In this document: positions 6,480 to 11,705 of the stretch, one piece after another | Layout of the letters: each line of letters starts with the position of its first letter | How positions within the stretch are numbered: the stretch's first letter is position 1 | NCBI GenBank assembly: GCA_039649115.1 | Contig: JBBWZQ010000325.1 | Coordinates: 1 to 11,705, forward strand | Reading direction: 5' to 3' | Length of the DNA: 11,705 nucleotides | Source: DATEJJ01 sp039649115 | GTDB taxonomy: Bacteria; Actinomycetota; Actinomycetes; Mycobacteriales; Micromonosporaceae | Position numbers and translations under genes: made by a program | Notes under the pieces: generated by a model | Databases searched by the model: none | Told to the model about the DNA's origin: nothing | The model's input: only the letters and a program-made list of their open reading frames with translations

Positions 6480-7478
6480 ATGACGACGCTGTGGTTCGCG
6501 CTGATCGCGGTGCTGTGGACCGGGTACTTCGTGCTGGAGGGCTTCGACTTCGGGGTGGGCATGCTGCTGCCGGAGCTGGGCCGCGACGACCGGGAACGCC
6601 GGGTGCTCATCAACACGATCGGACCGGTCTGGGACGGCAACGAGGTGTGGGTGATCACGGCCGGAGGCGCCACCTTCGCCGCCTTCCCCGAGTGGTACGC
6701 CAGCCTGTTCTCCGGCTTCTACCTGCCCCTGCTGCTCATCCTGGTGGCGCTGATCCTGCGCGGCGTCGCCTTCGAGTACCGGGGCAAGCGCGACGATCCG
6801 GCGTGGCACCGGCGCTGGGACACCGCGATCGTCGCCGGCTCCCTGGTGCCCGCCCTGCTGTGGGGCGTCGTGGTCGCGAACATGGTGCGCGGCGTACCGC
6901 TGTCCGCCCGGCACGACTACACCGGCGACCTGTGGACCCTGCTCAACCCGGCTGGCCTGCTCGGCGGCGCGACCACGCTCGCGCTGTTCCGCACCCACGG
7001 CGCGGTGTTCCTGGCGCTGAAGACGACCGGCGAGATCCGGCTGCGGGCCCGGCGCATCGCCGCCCGTACCGGCCCGGCCGCCACCGTGCTGGCCGTGCTG
7101 TTCCTCGGGACCACGACCAGCCTGCGGCACGCCCCGGCCGCGGCCGGCCTGGCGGTCGCCGCCGTGCTCGCGCTGGCCGGCGGCCTGCTCGCCACCCGGG
7201 CCGGGCGCGACGGCTGGGCGTTCACCGGCACCGCCGCGGCCATCGGGCTCACCATCGCGGCCCTGTTCACCGCGCTGTACCCGGACGTCCTGCCGTCCAC
7301 CATCAACCCGGCCGACAGCCTGACGGTGCACAACGCCGCGTCCAGCCCGTACACCTTGAAGATCATGACCTGGGTGGCGGCGGCCTTCACCCCGATCGTG
7401 CTGCTCTACCAGGGGTGGACCTACTGGGTGTTCCGCCGGCGCATCGGCGTGGCCGACATCCCCGGCGGACCGCACTGA
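6480..7478 (+). CDS. cydB: Cytochrome bd quinol oxidase subunit II
   Basis: Second, structural subunit of the cytochrome bd oxidase, 332 residues with about eight membrane helices, the usual length for the family. Conserved pieces are EGFDFGVG (20-27) in the first helix, GPVWDGNEVW (48-57), RGVAFEYR (94-101), LYPDVLPS (266-273), NAASSPYTLK (285-294) and YQGWTYWVFRRRI (310-322). The ATG at 6480 follows a strong ribosome binding site 10 bases after cydA, so cydAB is one operon. No cydD or cydC gene follows: the next gene converges from the other strand. The ABC transporter needed to assemble the enzyme must therefore be elsewhere in the genome. No obvious stem-loop terminator is seen after the stop, only an 18-bp repeat array. 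Confidence 0.97.
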   Translation: MTTLWFALIAVLWTGYFVLEGFDFGVGMLLPELGRDDRERRVLINTIGPVWDGNEVWVITAGGATFAAFPEWYASLFSGFYLPLLLILVALILRGVAFEYRGKRDDPAWHRRWDTAIVAGSLVPALLWGVVVANMVRGVPLSARHDYTGDLWTLLNPAGLLGGATTLALFRTHGAVFLALKTTGEIRLRARRIAARTGPAATVLAVLFLGTTTSLRHAPAAAGLAVAAVLALAGGLLATRAGRDGWAFTGTAAAIGLTIAALFTALYPDVLPSTINPADSLTVHNAASSPYTLKIMTWVAAAFTPIVLLYQGWTYWVFRRRIGVADIPGGPH

Positions 7479-7484
7479 GTCCCG

Positions 7485-7550
7485 GCGCAGGTCGGTTCCA
7501 CAGCGCAGGTCGGTTCCTCAGCGCAGGTGGGTTCCTCAGCGCAGGTCGGT
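7485..7550. repeat. 18-bp tandem repeat across the end of a gene
   Basis: Three full copies start at 7485, 7503 and 7521 and a 12-bp partial copy starts at 7539. The last copy is the end of the minus-strand reading frame (DLR-stop). On that strand the frame after the stop would meet a second TGA, then TGT and CGG at the matching position in later copies. The array fills the gap between cydB and the converging gene. Confidence 0.85.
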
Positions 7551-8372
7551 CAGGTCCGCCAGCTTCGCCTCGATCTCGGCCAGCTCGGCCCGCAGCCGCT
7601 GCGCCTGCTGCTCCGCGTCGCTGCGCTCCGCCGACACGATCTGCTCCACCGCCTCCTGCACCCCCGCCACGTCCAGCAGCGCCACCATCTTCAGCGCCTC
7701 CGACGGCTTGATCAGGTAGGGCTTGGCCAGGCTCTTCGAGCCCTGGTTGGCGGCCACCGTCCACTCCCCGTCGACATAGGCCAGGGTCACCGTCAGCGCG
7801 GCCGGCCCCTTCGGCCGGGCCTGCTTGGCCGCCTTGCGCGGCCTGGCCGGCACCGCCTCCGGGCCCGGAGCCGGGGTCTCCGGAGCCGGCTGCGCGGCGG
7901 CCGGACCGGCCGGGGTGTCGGATGCGGCCGGGGTGTCGGATGCGGCCGGCCGCGCCGCCTTGGCGGGCGCCACCTTGGTGGCCGCGGCCTTGCCGGGACT
8001 ATCCACAGTGGAGCGTGGCATGCTGGGCTCCTCACGAGGCGTGGGTACCGGTGGCTCAGTGAGCCTGAGTTCCGGGGCGGGGGCGGGCGCCGGCTTCGGC
8101 TTCGGATCGGCTGCGCGGGTGCCGGCGCCGCGCGGCGGTATCGCCAGGTCGGTGGGGGAGAAGGGCAGCTCGTCACGGCCGAAGCGGACCACGACGAAAT
8201 CCTCGCTGCCGTCCGGGTCGGTCAGCTCGATCACCTGACCCGTCTGGCCGGCCATCTGGCCCGCGGCGGCGGTGAACACCACTCTCGGCCGGCGCCCGGC
8301 GGACAGCTGGGCCCGGATCGACTCGACATCCTCTGTGGACAGTCCCCGGCCGGCGGCTCGCGCGGCAACCAT
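7536..8372 (-). CDS. DUF6319-like protein of unknown function
   Basis: A 278-residue soluble protein; the family assignment (DUF6319, found in actinomycetes and sometimes misnamed as a translation factor) is from memory. Residues 8-81 form a compact domain (LSTEDVESIRAQL, then PRVVFTAAAGQMAGQTGQV and FVVVRFGRDELPFSPTDL) that may be a small KOW/SH3-like barrel. Residues 82-190 are a low-complexity Pro/Ala/Lys linker. Residues 190-237 form a second domain (LTVTLAYVDGEWTVAA, KPYLIKPSEALKMVALLDV), and 238-276 a likely coiled coil (ERSDAEQQAQRLRAELAEIEAKL). The Lys/Ala/Pro linker could bind nucleic acid, but this is a guess. I chose the ATG at 8372, not 8378, because AAGGGG (8379-8384) lies 6 bases before it. 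A LexA-like palindrome lies just upstream, and an internal start is possible at 8021. Confidence 0.8.
   Translation of the reverse strand: MVAARAAGRGLSTEDVESIRAQLSAGRRPRVVFTAAAGQMAGQTGQVIELTDPDGSEDFVVVRFGRDELPFSPTDLAIPPRGAGTRAADPKPKPAPAPAPELRLTEPPVPTPREEPSMPRSTVDSPGKAAATKVAPAKAARPAASDTPAASDTPAGPAAAQPAPETPAPGPEAVPARPRKAAKQARPKGPAALTVTLAYVDGEWTVAANQGSKSLAKPYLIKPSEALKMVALLDVAGVQEAVEQIVSAERSDAEQQAQRLRAELAEIEAKLADLTDLR
7911..7946. repeat. 18-bp perfect duplication in the linker
   Basis: Positions 7911-7928 and 7929-7946 are identical 18-mers in tandem. In the minus-strand protein they give repeated ASDTPA units in the low-complexity linker. The unit length matches the separate array at the end of the same gene, although the sequences differ. 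Confidence 0.85.
8028..8033 (-). promoter_or_regulatory. Internal ribosome binding site before ATG at 8021
   Basis: On the minus strand GAGGAG lies exactly 6 bases upstream of an in-frame ATG (8019-8021), inside the DUF6319-like gene. It could start a 161-residue short form lacking the N-terminal domain. The spacing is ideal, but the site lies in coding sequence and could be chance. Confidence 0.35.
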
Positions 8373-8385
8373 CGGCATCCCCTTC

Positions 8386-8399
8386 CGAACACTCGTTCC
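8386..8399 (-). promoter_or_regulatory. LexA (SOS) box-like palindrome
   Basis: CGAAC-ACTC-GTTCC reads as GAAC-N4-GTTC, the core of the Gram-positive/actinobacterial LexA site; it fits the Bacillus form CGAACRNRYGTTYC with one mismatch. It ends about 14 bases before the ATG at 8372 and abuts the ribosome binding site. A second overlapping inverted repeat, ACACT-N6-AGTGT, spans 8389-8404. LexA control of the downstream gene is inferred. Confidence 0.4.
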
Positions 8400-8452
8400 A
8401 GTGTCGTTCCTACCAGGATGGGCTGACAAATCCTCGCGACACCCCGACGGAA

Positions 8453-9217
8453 CTAGGTTCGGCGGGCCATCGCCAGCGTCGTCGACAGGCGGGTCCGCAC
8501 CACCCCGCCGTGCGCGTCGACCGCGGCGGCCAGCCCGCCGTACAGCACCGCACGCTGCTGCTCGGGCAGCATCCGGTGCGGGGAGAACGTGGCCAGCAGC
8601 GCCATGTAGCGCTCGGTCGGGTAGGGCACCACGGACTCGAAGGCCAGCGCCGTGACGGCGGTGAACCCGTCGTGGCCGGCCAGTTCCCGGGTCAGCCAGT
8701 GCTCCCCCGGCGGCGGGGGAGGACCGTGACCCTGATCGAGCAGCTCCGCCGCGTGCGCCGCGTACGCCCGGTTCAGGTCCGCCTCCAGCGCGTCGTCGAC
8801 GAAGCTGTACTCGTGCCCGAACAGCGCCAGCACGCCACCCGGGGACAGCGTCGCGCGCGCCTTGTCCAGCCGCACCTGCGCCGCCACCCAGTGCCACGCC
8901 TGCGCGCAGATGACCAGCGGCACCCCGCCGGCGGGCGGCGTGAAGTCCTCGAAGCCTTCCACCCGCACCTCGGCCTCCGGCAACCGGTCCCGCAGCACCC
9001 GGGCCATCGCCGGATCCGGCTCCAGGCACGTGATCCGCGCACCCCGCCCGGCGAACGCCGCGGTCGCCTTGCCGGTACCGGCGCCCACCTCGACGATCCG
9101 CTCCGGTACCCGCCCCAGGTAGCCGAACACCGCGTCCACCAGCGCCGCCGGGTACCCGGCCCGCACCTCGTCGTACTCCCGCGCCACCTCACCGAAGACC
9201 AGCCGCTGTTCCCGCAT
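8453..9217 (-). CDS. Class I SAM-dependent methyltransferase
   Basis: A 254-residue cytosolic methyltransferase of the methyltransferase-11/25 type. Motif I is IVEVGAGTGK (41-50), which binds S-adenosylmethionine; the acidic end of strand 2 is CLEPD (64-68). Motif IV is LVICAQAWHWV (101-111), with the AxHW pattern common in this small-molecule group, and the post-motif region has LSPGGVLALFGH (124-135). The C-terminal part (180-254) is a cap typical of the family. I chose the ATG at 9217, giving MREQRLVFGEVAREYDEVR, the usual start of the family; the ATG at 9235 is also possible. Neither has a clear Shine-Dalgarno sequence; GAAGAT 6 bases before 9217 may be a weak leaderless -10 box. The MFS frame overlaps this start by 29 bases. 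The substrate is unknown. Confidence 0.88.
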   Translation of the reverse strand: MREQRLVFGEVAREYDEVRAGYPAALVDAVFGYLGRVPERIVEVGAGTGKATAAFAGRGARITCLEPDPAMARVLRDRLPEAEVRVEGFEDFTPPAGGVPLVICAQAWHWVAAQVRLDKARATLSPGGVLALFGHEYSFVDDALEADLNRAYAAHAAELLDQGHGPPPPPGEHWLTRELAGHDGFTAVTALAFESVVPYPTERYMALLATFSPHRMLPEQQRAVLYGGLAAAVDAHGGVVRTRLSTTLAMARRT

Positions 9218-10568
9218 CCGGGTATCTTCGACCATTCCGGGGAGGAGCGCGAGTGACCCAGACCGAGAGCATCGTCCGCCTGGTCCGCGACGGCCCGCGC
9301 ACCGACTTCCCGCGCACCGACGCCGCACGTCGCCCACGTCGTCGCGCAGATCGGGCGGCTGACCGCCGGCGGGTGAACCCGGGTCCGCGCGAGCGCCCGG
9401 TCATGCCGAGCGCGGCGGCCGTGGCCGCGGCGAGGTAGAGGCCGGCCTGCACGTTGAGCACGGCCACCACACCCAGGCGGTCACCGAGCAGCCCGGCGCC
9501 GAGCATGCCGGCCGCCTGGCCGCCGGCGAACACGCTGCCGAACAGGCCGAACACCCGTCCGCGTAGGTGCTCCGGCGCCGCCTCCTGCAGCGCGCTCACC
9601 AGCCCGGTGACGAAGATCGTGCCGGGCGCGCCCGCGGCGACGAACAGCACCGCGTACAGCACCTCGGCGCGGGTGACCTGGGGCGCGTTCCAGATCGCGA
9701 GCTCGAGCAGGCCCAACACGGCGGCACCGGCGGCGGTGAGCGCCCCGGCCCGGGACCGGCGGGCGAGGGTGCCGACCAGCAGTCCCGCCGCGATCGCGCC
9801 GATCGCCTGCACGCCGCGCAGCAGTCCCGTCTCCGCGGCGTCCCCGTGCAGCGCCCGCGCCACGAACGGCACGAAGAGCACCACGAAGATGCCCTGCCCG
9901 ACCGCGGCGACGCCGGTCACGGCGAGCCCGGCCCCCAGCCCGCGCCGGGCGGCGCCCGGCCGCACCTCCGGCACCGGCCCGGCCGGCTCGGACCAGCACG
10001 GGTGGGACGGGATCCGCACCCGGGCGATGAGCACCGCGGCGAGCAGGAAGCTGAGCGCGTCCACCGCCACGATCGAGCGCAGGCCGCCGACGACCAGCAG
10101 CGCACCGCCGAGCGGCCCGCCGACCAGCCGCCCCAGGTTGCTGTTGACCGCGAGCAGCGAGTTGGCGCCCACCAGCTCCCCGGCCGGCACCAGCGTCGGC
10201 AACAGTGCGTTCTTGCTGGGATCGAACAGCGCGGCCAGCGCCGCCTCGACCGTGATCACGACGTACACGATCCACAGGTCGGCCCGGCCGCCGACCGCGA
10301 GCAGCGGGAGCAGCGCGGCGGCCTGCGCCACCGACACCCAGAGCAGGGCGCGGGGGCGGTCCCACCGGTCGGCGAGCCGGCCGGCCACCGGACCCAACAG
10401 GATCGGTGGCGCCAGCTCGACCAGGAACGCCAACGCCGTGCCGAGGGTGGAGCCGGTGAACTGGTACACCAGCACCGGCAGCGCGACCAGCAGCAGCCAG
10501 TCGCCGGTGTCGGAGATCAGCCCGGCGGTCCACAGGCGGCGGAACGCCGGCTCGCGCATCGCCCTCAC
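9189..10568 (-). CDS. MFS exporter, 3' end apparently run-on
   Basis: A 459-residue major facilitator transporter with about twelve membrane helices in residues 1-390, resembling the EntS/multidrug-exporter branch. The loop motif after helix 2 is GPVAGRLADRWDRPR (59-73), the usual G-x3-D-R motif; a second copy-like region, HLRGRVFGLFGSVFAGG, is at 334-350. It likely exports a drug or natural product. The GTG at 10568 overlaps the stop of the upstream ArsR gene (GTGA), with GGAGGAG just before it; an ATG at 10559 is an alternative. After about residue 400 the protein becomes an Arg/Ser-rich tail that reads antisense through a small plus-strand gene and into the methyltransferase start. Third-position GC falls there, so the natural stop was probably lost near 9365-9376. 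The transporter core looks intact and may work. Confidence 0.85.
   Translation of the reverse strand: MRAMREPAFRRLWTAGLISDTGDWLLLVALPVLVYQFTGSTLGTALAFLVELAPPILLGPVAGRLADRWDRPRALLWVSVAQAAALLPLLAVGGRADLWIVYVVITVEAALAALFDPSKNALLPTLVPAGELVGANSLLAVNSNLGRLVGGPLGGALLVVGGLRSIVAVDALSFLLAAVLIARVRIPSHPCWSEPAGPVPEVRPGAARRGLGAGLAVTGVAAVGQGIFVVLFVPFVARALHGDAAETGLLRGVQAIGAIAAGLLVGTLARRSRAGALTAAGAAVLGLLELAIWNAPQVTRAEVLYAVLFVAAGAPGTIFVTGLVSALQEAAPEHLRGRVFGLFGSVFAGGQAAGMLGAGLLGDRLGVVAVLNVQAGLYLAAATAAALGMTGRSRGPGFTRRRSAARSARRRGRRAASVRGKSVRGPSRTRRTMLSVWVTRAPPRNGRRYPDAGTAAGLR
9253..9376 (+). pseudogene. Small frameshifted gene of unknown function
   Basis: GGAGGAG (9241-9247) lies 5 bases before a GTG at 9253, an ideal start. 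The first 24 codons (VTQTESIVRLVRDGPRTDFP...) have GC-rich third positions. After about 9324 that signal moves to the next frame, which reads HVAHVVAQIGRLTAGG and stops at TGA 9374-9376. One extra base near 9325, or a two-base loss, would join them into a protein of about 40 residues. In the unshifted frame the ORF runs on to 9438 with poor codon use. It may be a decayed gene, the remnant of a longer gene after a deletion, a sequencing error, or less likely a programmed frameshift. I do not recognise the protein. It overlaps the run-on tail of the MFS gene on the other strand. Confidence 0.45.
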
Positions 10569-11131
10569 CGCTCCTCCAGCGGGAAGGCCTCCAGCCCCAG
10601 GTGGACCACGGCGGCGCCGGTCGGCGCATCGTCCCGGGTGGCCGCGATGTACGGCCGGATCAGCGCGTCGAGCCGGGTGACGAGCTCGGCCAACTCGTCG
10701 GGAGCCAGGCGCAGCGAGTACGTGGACAACCCGCTCGCCCTGTCCCACCGCGGATCCACGCGGTCCCGGCGGGCCAGGTACTCGCGGGCCAGGCGCTGGC
10801 CGCGCTGCAGCGCGACGGCCGCGAAGGCTGCCTGCTGCGCCGGGTCCGCCCGGTCCCGGTCCACCGCGAACCCGGTGATCGTGGCGCGCCACGGCCGCTC
10901 CCGACCATCGGCCGGCGTGTCGCGGTCGACCGGTTCGACCAGCCCGTGGCGGGCCAGGAACCGCAGGTGGTAGCTGCAGTTGGAGGGGGAGTCGCCGACC
11001 GCGCGGGCGCACGCGGAGGCCGTCGCGGGGCCGGCGGACATCAGGTGGTTGATCAGATCCAGGCGCAACGGGTGCGCCAGCGCGGCCAGCTCGCCCGGCT
11101 GCTCGACGGCCCGCCGCTGCTCTCCCGCCAT
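10565..11131 (-). CDS. ArsR-type winged-helix regulator
   Basis: A 188-residue DNA-binding regulator. Residues 12-85 form an ArsR/HTH_20 winged helix: ELAALAHPLRLDLINHLMSAGPATASACA, then the recognition helix SPSNCSYHLRFLARHGLV (48-65) and a wing around WRATITG (81-87). The C-terminal half (95-188) is helical and then beta-rich (YSLRLAPDELAELVTRLDALI), probably for dimerisation or ligand sensing. No ArsR/SmtB metal-site cysteine motif is present, so it probably senses a small organic molecule. The ATG at 11131 is chosen because GGGGGAGG (11136-11143) lies 4 bases before it; the upstream TTG codons at 11183-11188 lack such a site. It overlaps the MFS start as GTGA, so the pair is one operon. 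Two palindromes upstream are likely its own operators. Confidence 0.88.
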   Translation of the reverse strand: MAGEQRRAVEQPGELAALAHPLRLDLINHLMSAGPATASACARAVGDSPSNCSYHLRFLARHGLVEPVDRDTPADGRERPWRATITGFAVDRDRADPAQQAAFAAVALQRGQRLAREYLARRDRVDPRWDRASGLSTYSLRLAPDELAELVTRLDALIRPYIAATRDDAPTGAAVVHLGLEAFPLEER

Positions 11132-11148
11132 CCCGCCTCCCCCAATCC

Positions 11149-11163
11149 TGAAACGCTCTTTCA
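11149..11163. promoter_or_regulatory. Proximal palindromic operator of the ArsR-MFS operon
   Basis: TGAAA-CGCTC-TTTCA, extending to CTGAAA...TTTCAG (11148-11164). It lies 17 bases upstream of the ArsR start codon, next to a possible -10 box (TACCTT on the minus strand, 11165-11170). It is likely bound by the ArsR protein to repress its own operon. Confidence 0.65.
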
Positions 11164-11164
11164 G

Positions 11165-11193
11165 AAGGTACCCAGCGGTGGACAACAATGAAA
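11165..11193 (-). promoter_or_regulatory. Possible promoter of the ArsR-MFS operon
   Basis: On the minus strand TTTCAT (11188-11193) and TACCTT (11165-11170) are 17 bases apart and could be -35 and -10 boxes. The first overlaps the distal operator, and the second touches the proximal one, so bound repressor would block RNA polymerase. The -35 match is weak. Confidence 0.35.
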
Positions 11194-11203
11194 GAGCCTT
11201 TCA
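11189..11203. promoter_or_regulatory. Distal palindromic operator of the ArsR-MFS operon
   Basis: TGAAAG-AGC-CTTTCA, a perfect 6-3-6 inverted repeat. Its plus strand (ATGAAAGAGCCTTTCAG) matches the minus strand of the proximal site (CTGAAAGAGCGTTTCAG) at 15 of 17 positions, so the two sites face each other. Their centres are 40 bp apart, close to four helical turns. Confidence 0.65.
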
Positions 11204-11300
11204 GATATTGCGGCCGGTGAGCTCGGCAGAGCCGGTTCGCAGAACCGGGCCTGAGCGGACACCGAGTGGGCTGGGACGCCGGCGGCGCTAGGCAACACCC

Positions 11301-11316
11301 CGTGCGACGTGGCACG
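11301..11316. promoter_or_regulatory. Inverted repeat before the AraC-type gene
   Basis: CGTGC-N6-GCACG ends 9 bases before the GTG at 11326. It could be an operator of the AraC-type regulator. The rest of 11204-11300 shows no clear promoter boxes. Confidence 0.3.
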
Positions 11317-11325
11317 ATCTCGCAG

Positions 11326-11705
11326 GTGACCAGCAGTCCCACCCCGGCGCAGTACCTGCGCGACCTCGCGCGGCTGCGCCGCGTCCGCGACCGGATCGAC
11401 CGGGAGTACGCCCAGCCGCTGGACGTCGAGGCGCTCGCCCGCGGCGCGCACATGTCGGCCGGGCACCTCAGCCGCGAGTTCCGGCTCGCCTACGGCGAGT
11501 CGCCCTACAGCTACCTCATGACGCGGCGCATCGAGCGCGCGATGGCGCTCCTGCGTCGTGGCGACCTCAACGTCACCGAGGTCTGTTTTGCGGTCGGCTG
11601 CTCGTCGCTCGGCACGTTCAGCACCCGCTTCTCCGAGCTGGTCGGCATGTCGCCGAGCACCTATCGCAAGCTGGCCGCCGGCGACGCGGCGGGCCTGCCC
11701 GGTTG
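11326..11705 (+). CDS. AraC-family regulator, 3' end cut by the window
   Basis: The first 126 residues of a small AraC/XylS-type transcription regulator; the frame is still open at the window edge. The DNA-binding domain has its two HTH parts. The first is around 34-55 (VEALARGAHMSAGHLSREFRLAYGESP), followed by the linking helix YLMTRRIERAMALLRRGD (63-80). The second is around 84-108 (TEVCFAVGCSSLGTFSTRFSELVGMSPSTYR). There is only a short N-terminal stretch, so this is the small stand-alone type of about 150 residues, common in actinomycetes and often next to a glyoxalase/VOC-fold gene. About 25 residues are probably missing. The start GTG at 11326 is chosen from the family N-terminus (TSSPTPAQYLRDLARLRRVRDRID); the ribosome binding site is weak. 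The neighbouring ArsR gene is divergent. Confidence 0.9.
   Translation, partial: MTSSPTPAQYLRDLARLRRVRDRIDREYAQPLDVEALARGAHMSAGHLSREFRLAYGESPYSYLMTRRIERAMALLRRGDLNVTEVCFAVGCSSLGTFSTRFSELVGMSPSTYRKLAAGDAAGLPG

Noticed and set aside
3071..6673. Open frame of 1200 codons on the minus strand
   Set aside because: It runs antisense through the GT4, cydA and cydB genes, all well recognised, and its composition is low-complexity shadow sequence.
7527..8426. Open frame of 299 codons on the plus strand
   Set aside because: Antisense to the DUF6319-like gene; product is Arg/Gly/Leu-rich shadow sequence.
9454..10680. Open frame of 408 codons on the plus strand
   Set aside because: Antisense to the MFS gene; Ser/Thr/Ala/Pro-rich without any domain.
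11132..11188. TTG start 19 codons upstream for the ArsR gene
   Set aside because: It would place the proximal operator inside the coding region and has no ribosome binding site, whereas the ATG at 11131 has a strong one.
10569..11453. N-terminal extension of the MFS frame
   Set aside because: The extension is out of frame with the well-supported ArsR gene; MFS homology begins at MREPAFRRLW and a GTGA overlap marks the start.

Overview
The window is very GC-rich DNA with GC-rich third codon positions, GTG/ATG starts, apparently leaderless promoters and regulator families typical of actinomycetes. A member of the Micromonosporaceae (Actinoplanes, Micromonospora or Dactylosporangium type) is the best guess. 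This is inferred from composition and gene types, not from a marker gene. No rRNA, tRNA, CRISPR array, transposase or prophage gene was seen.

Layout. (1) Positions 1-1972, plus strand: the 3' part of a large TPR/LuxR-type regulator, overlapping by ATGA a small second regulator with a degenerate LuxR-type HTH. (2) 1973-2169: a 75-bp unit duplicated in tandem, each copy able to fold as a hairpin, then a GC-rich stem-loop between two converging genes. (3) 2170-3852, minus strand: a multi-pass DUF2142-like (GT-C-like) membrane protein, divergent from (4) a GT4 glycosyltransferase at 3917-5065; together they suggest a small surface-glycan locus. (5) 5075-7478, plus strand: cydA and cydB, the cytochrome bd quinol oxidase. 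cydA appears leaderless, and its -10 box contains the stop codon of the glycosyltransferase. The cydDC assembly transporter is not in the window. (6) 7536-9217, minus strand: an actinobacterial protein of unknown role (probably DUF6319-like) and a SAM methyltransferase. The first has a LexA-type palindrome before its start, a possible internal start, and an 18-bp repeat over its stop codon. (7) 9189-11131, minus strand: an MFS exporter gene and, upstream and overlapping it, its ArsR-type regulator, behind two similar palindromic operators. (8) 11326 to the edge, plus strand: a partial AraC-type regulator.

The window is mostly ordinary core and accessory metabolism plus regulators; I see no convincing new multi-gene system. 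The places most worth a second look are the scarred junction around 9253-9376, where a tiny frameshifted gene faces an exporter gene that has lost its natural stop; the paired operators at 11149-11203; the SOS-box-like site at 8386-8399; the hairpin repeats at 1984-2133; and the internal start inside the DUF6319-like gene.
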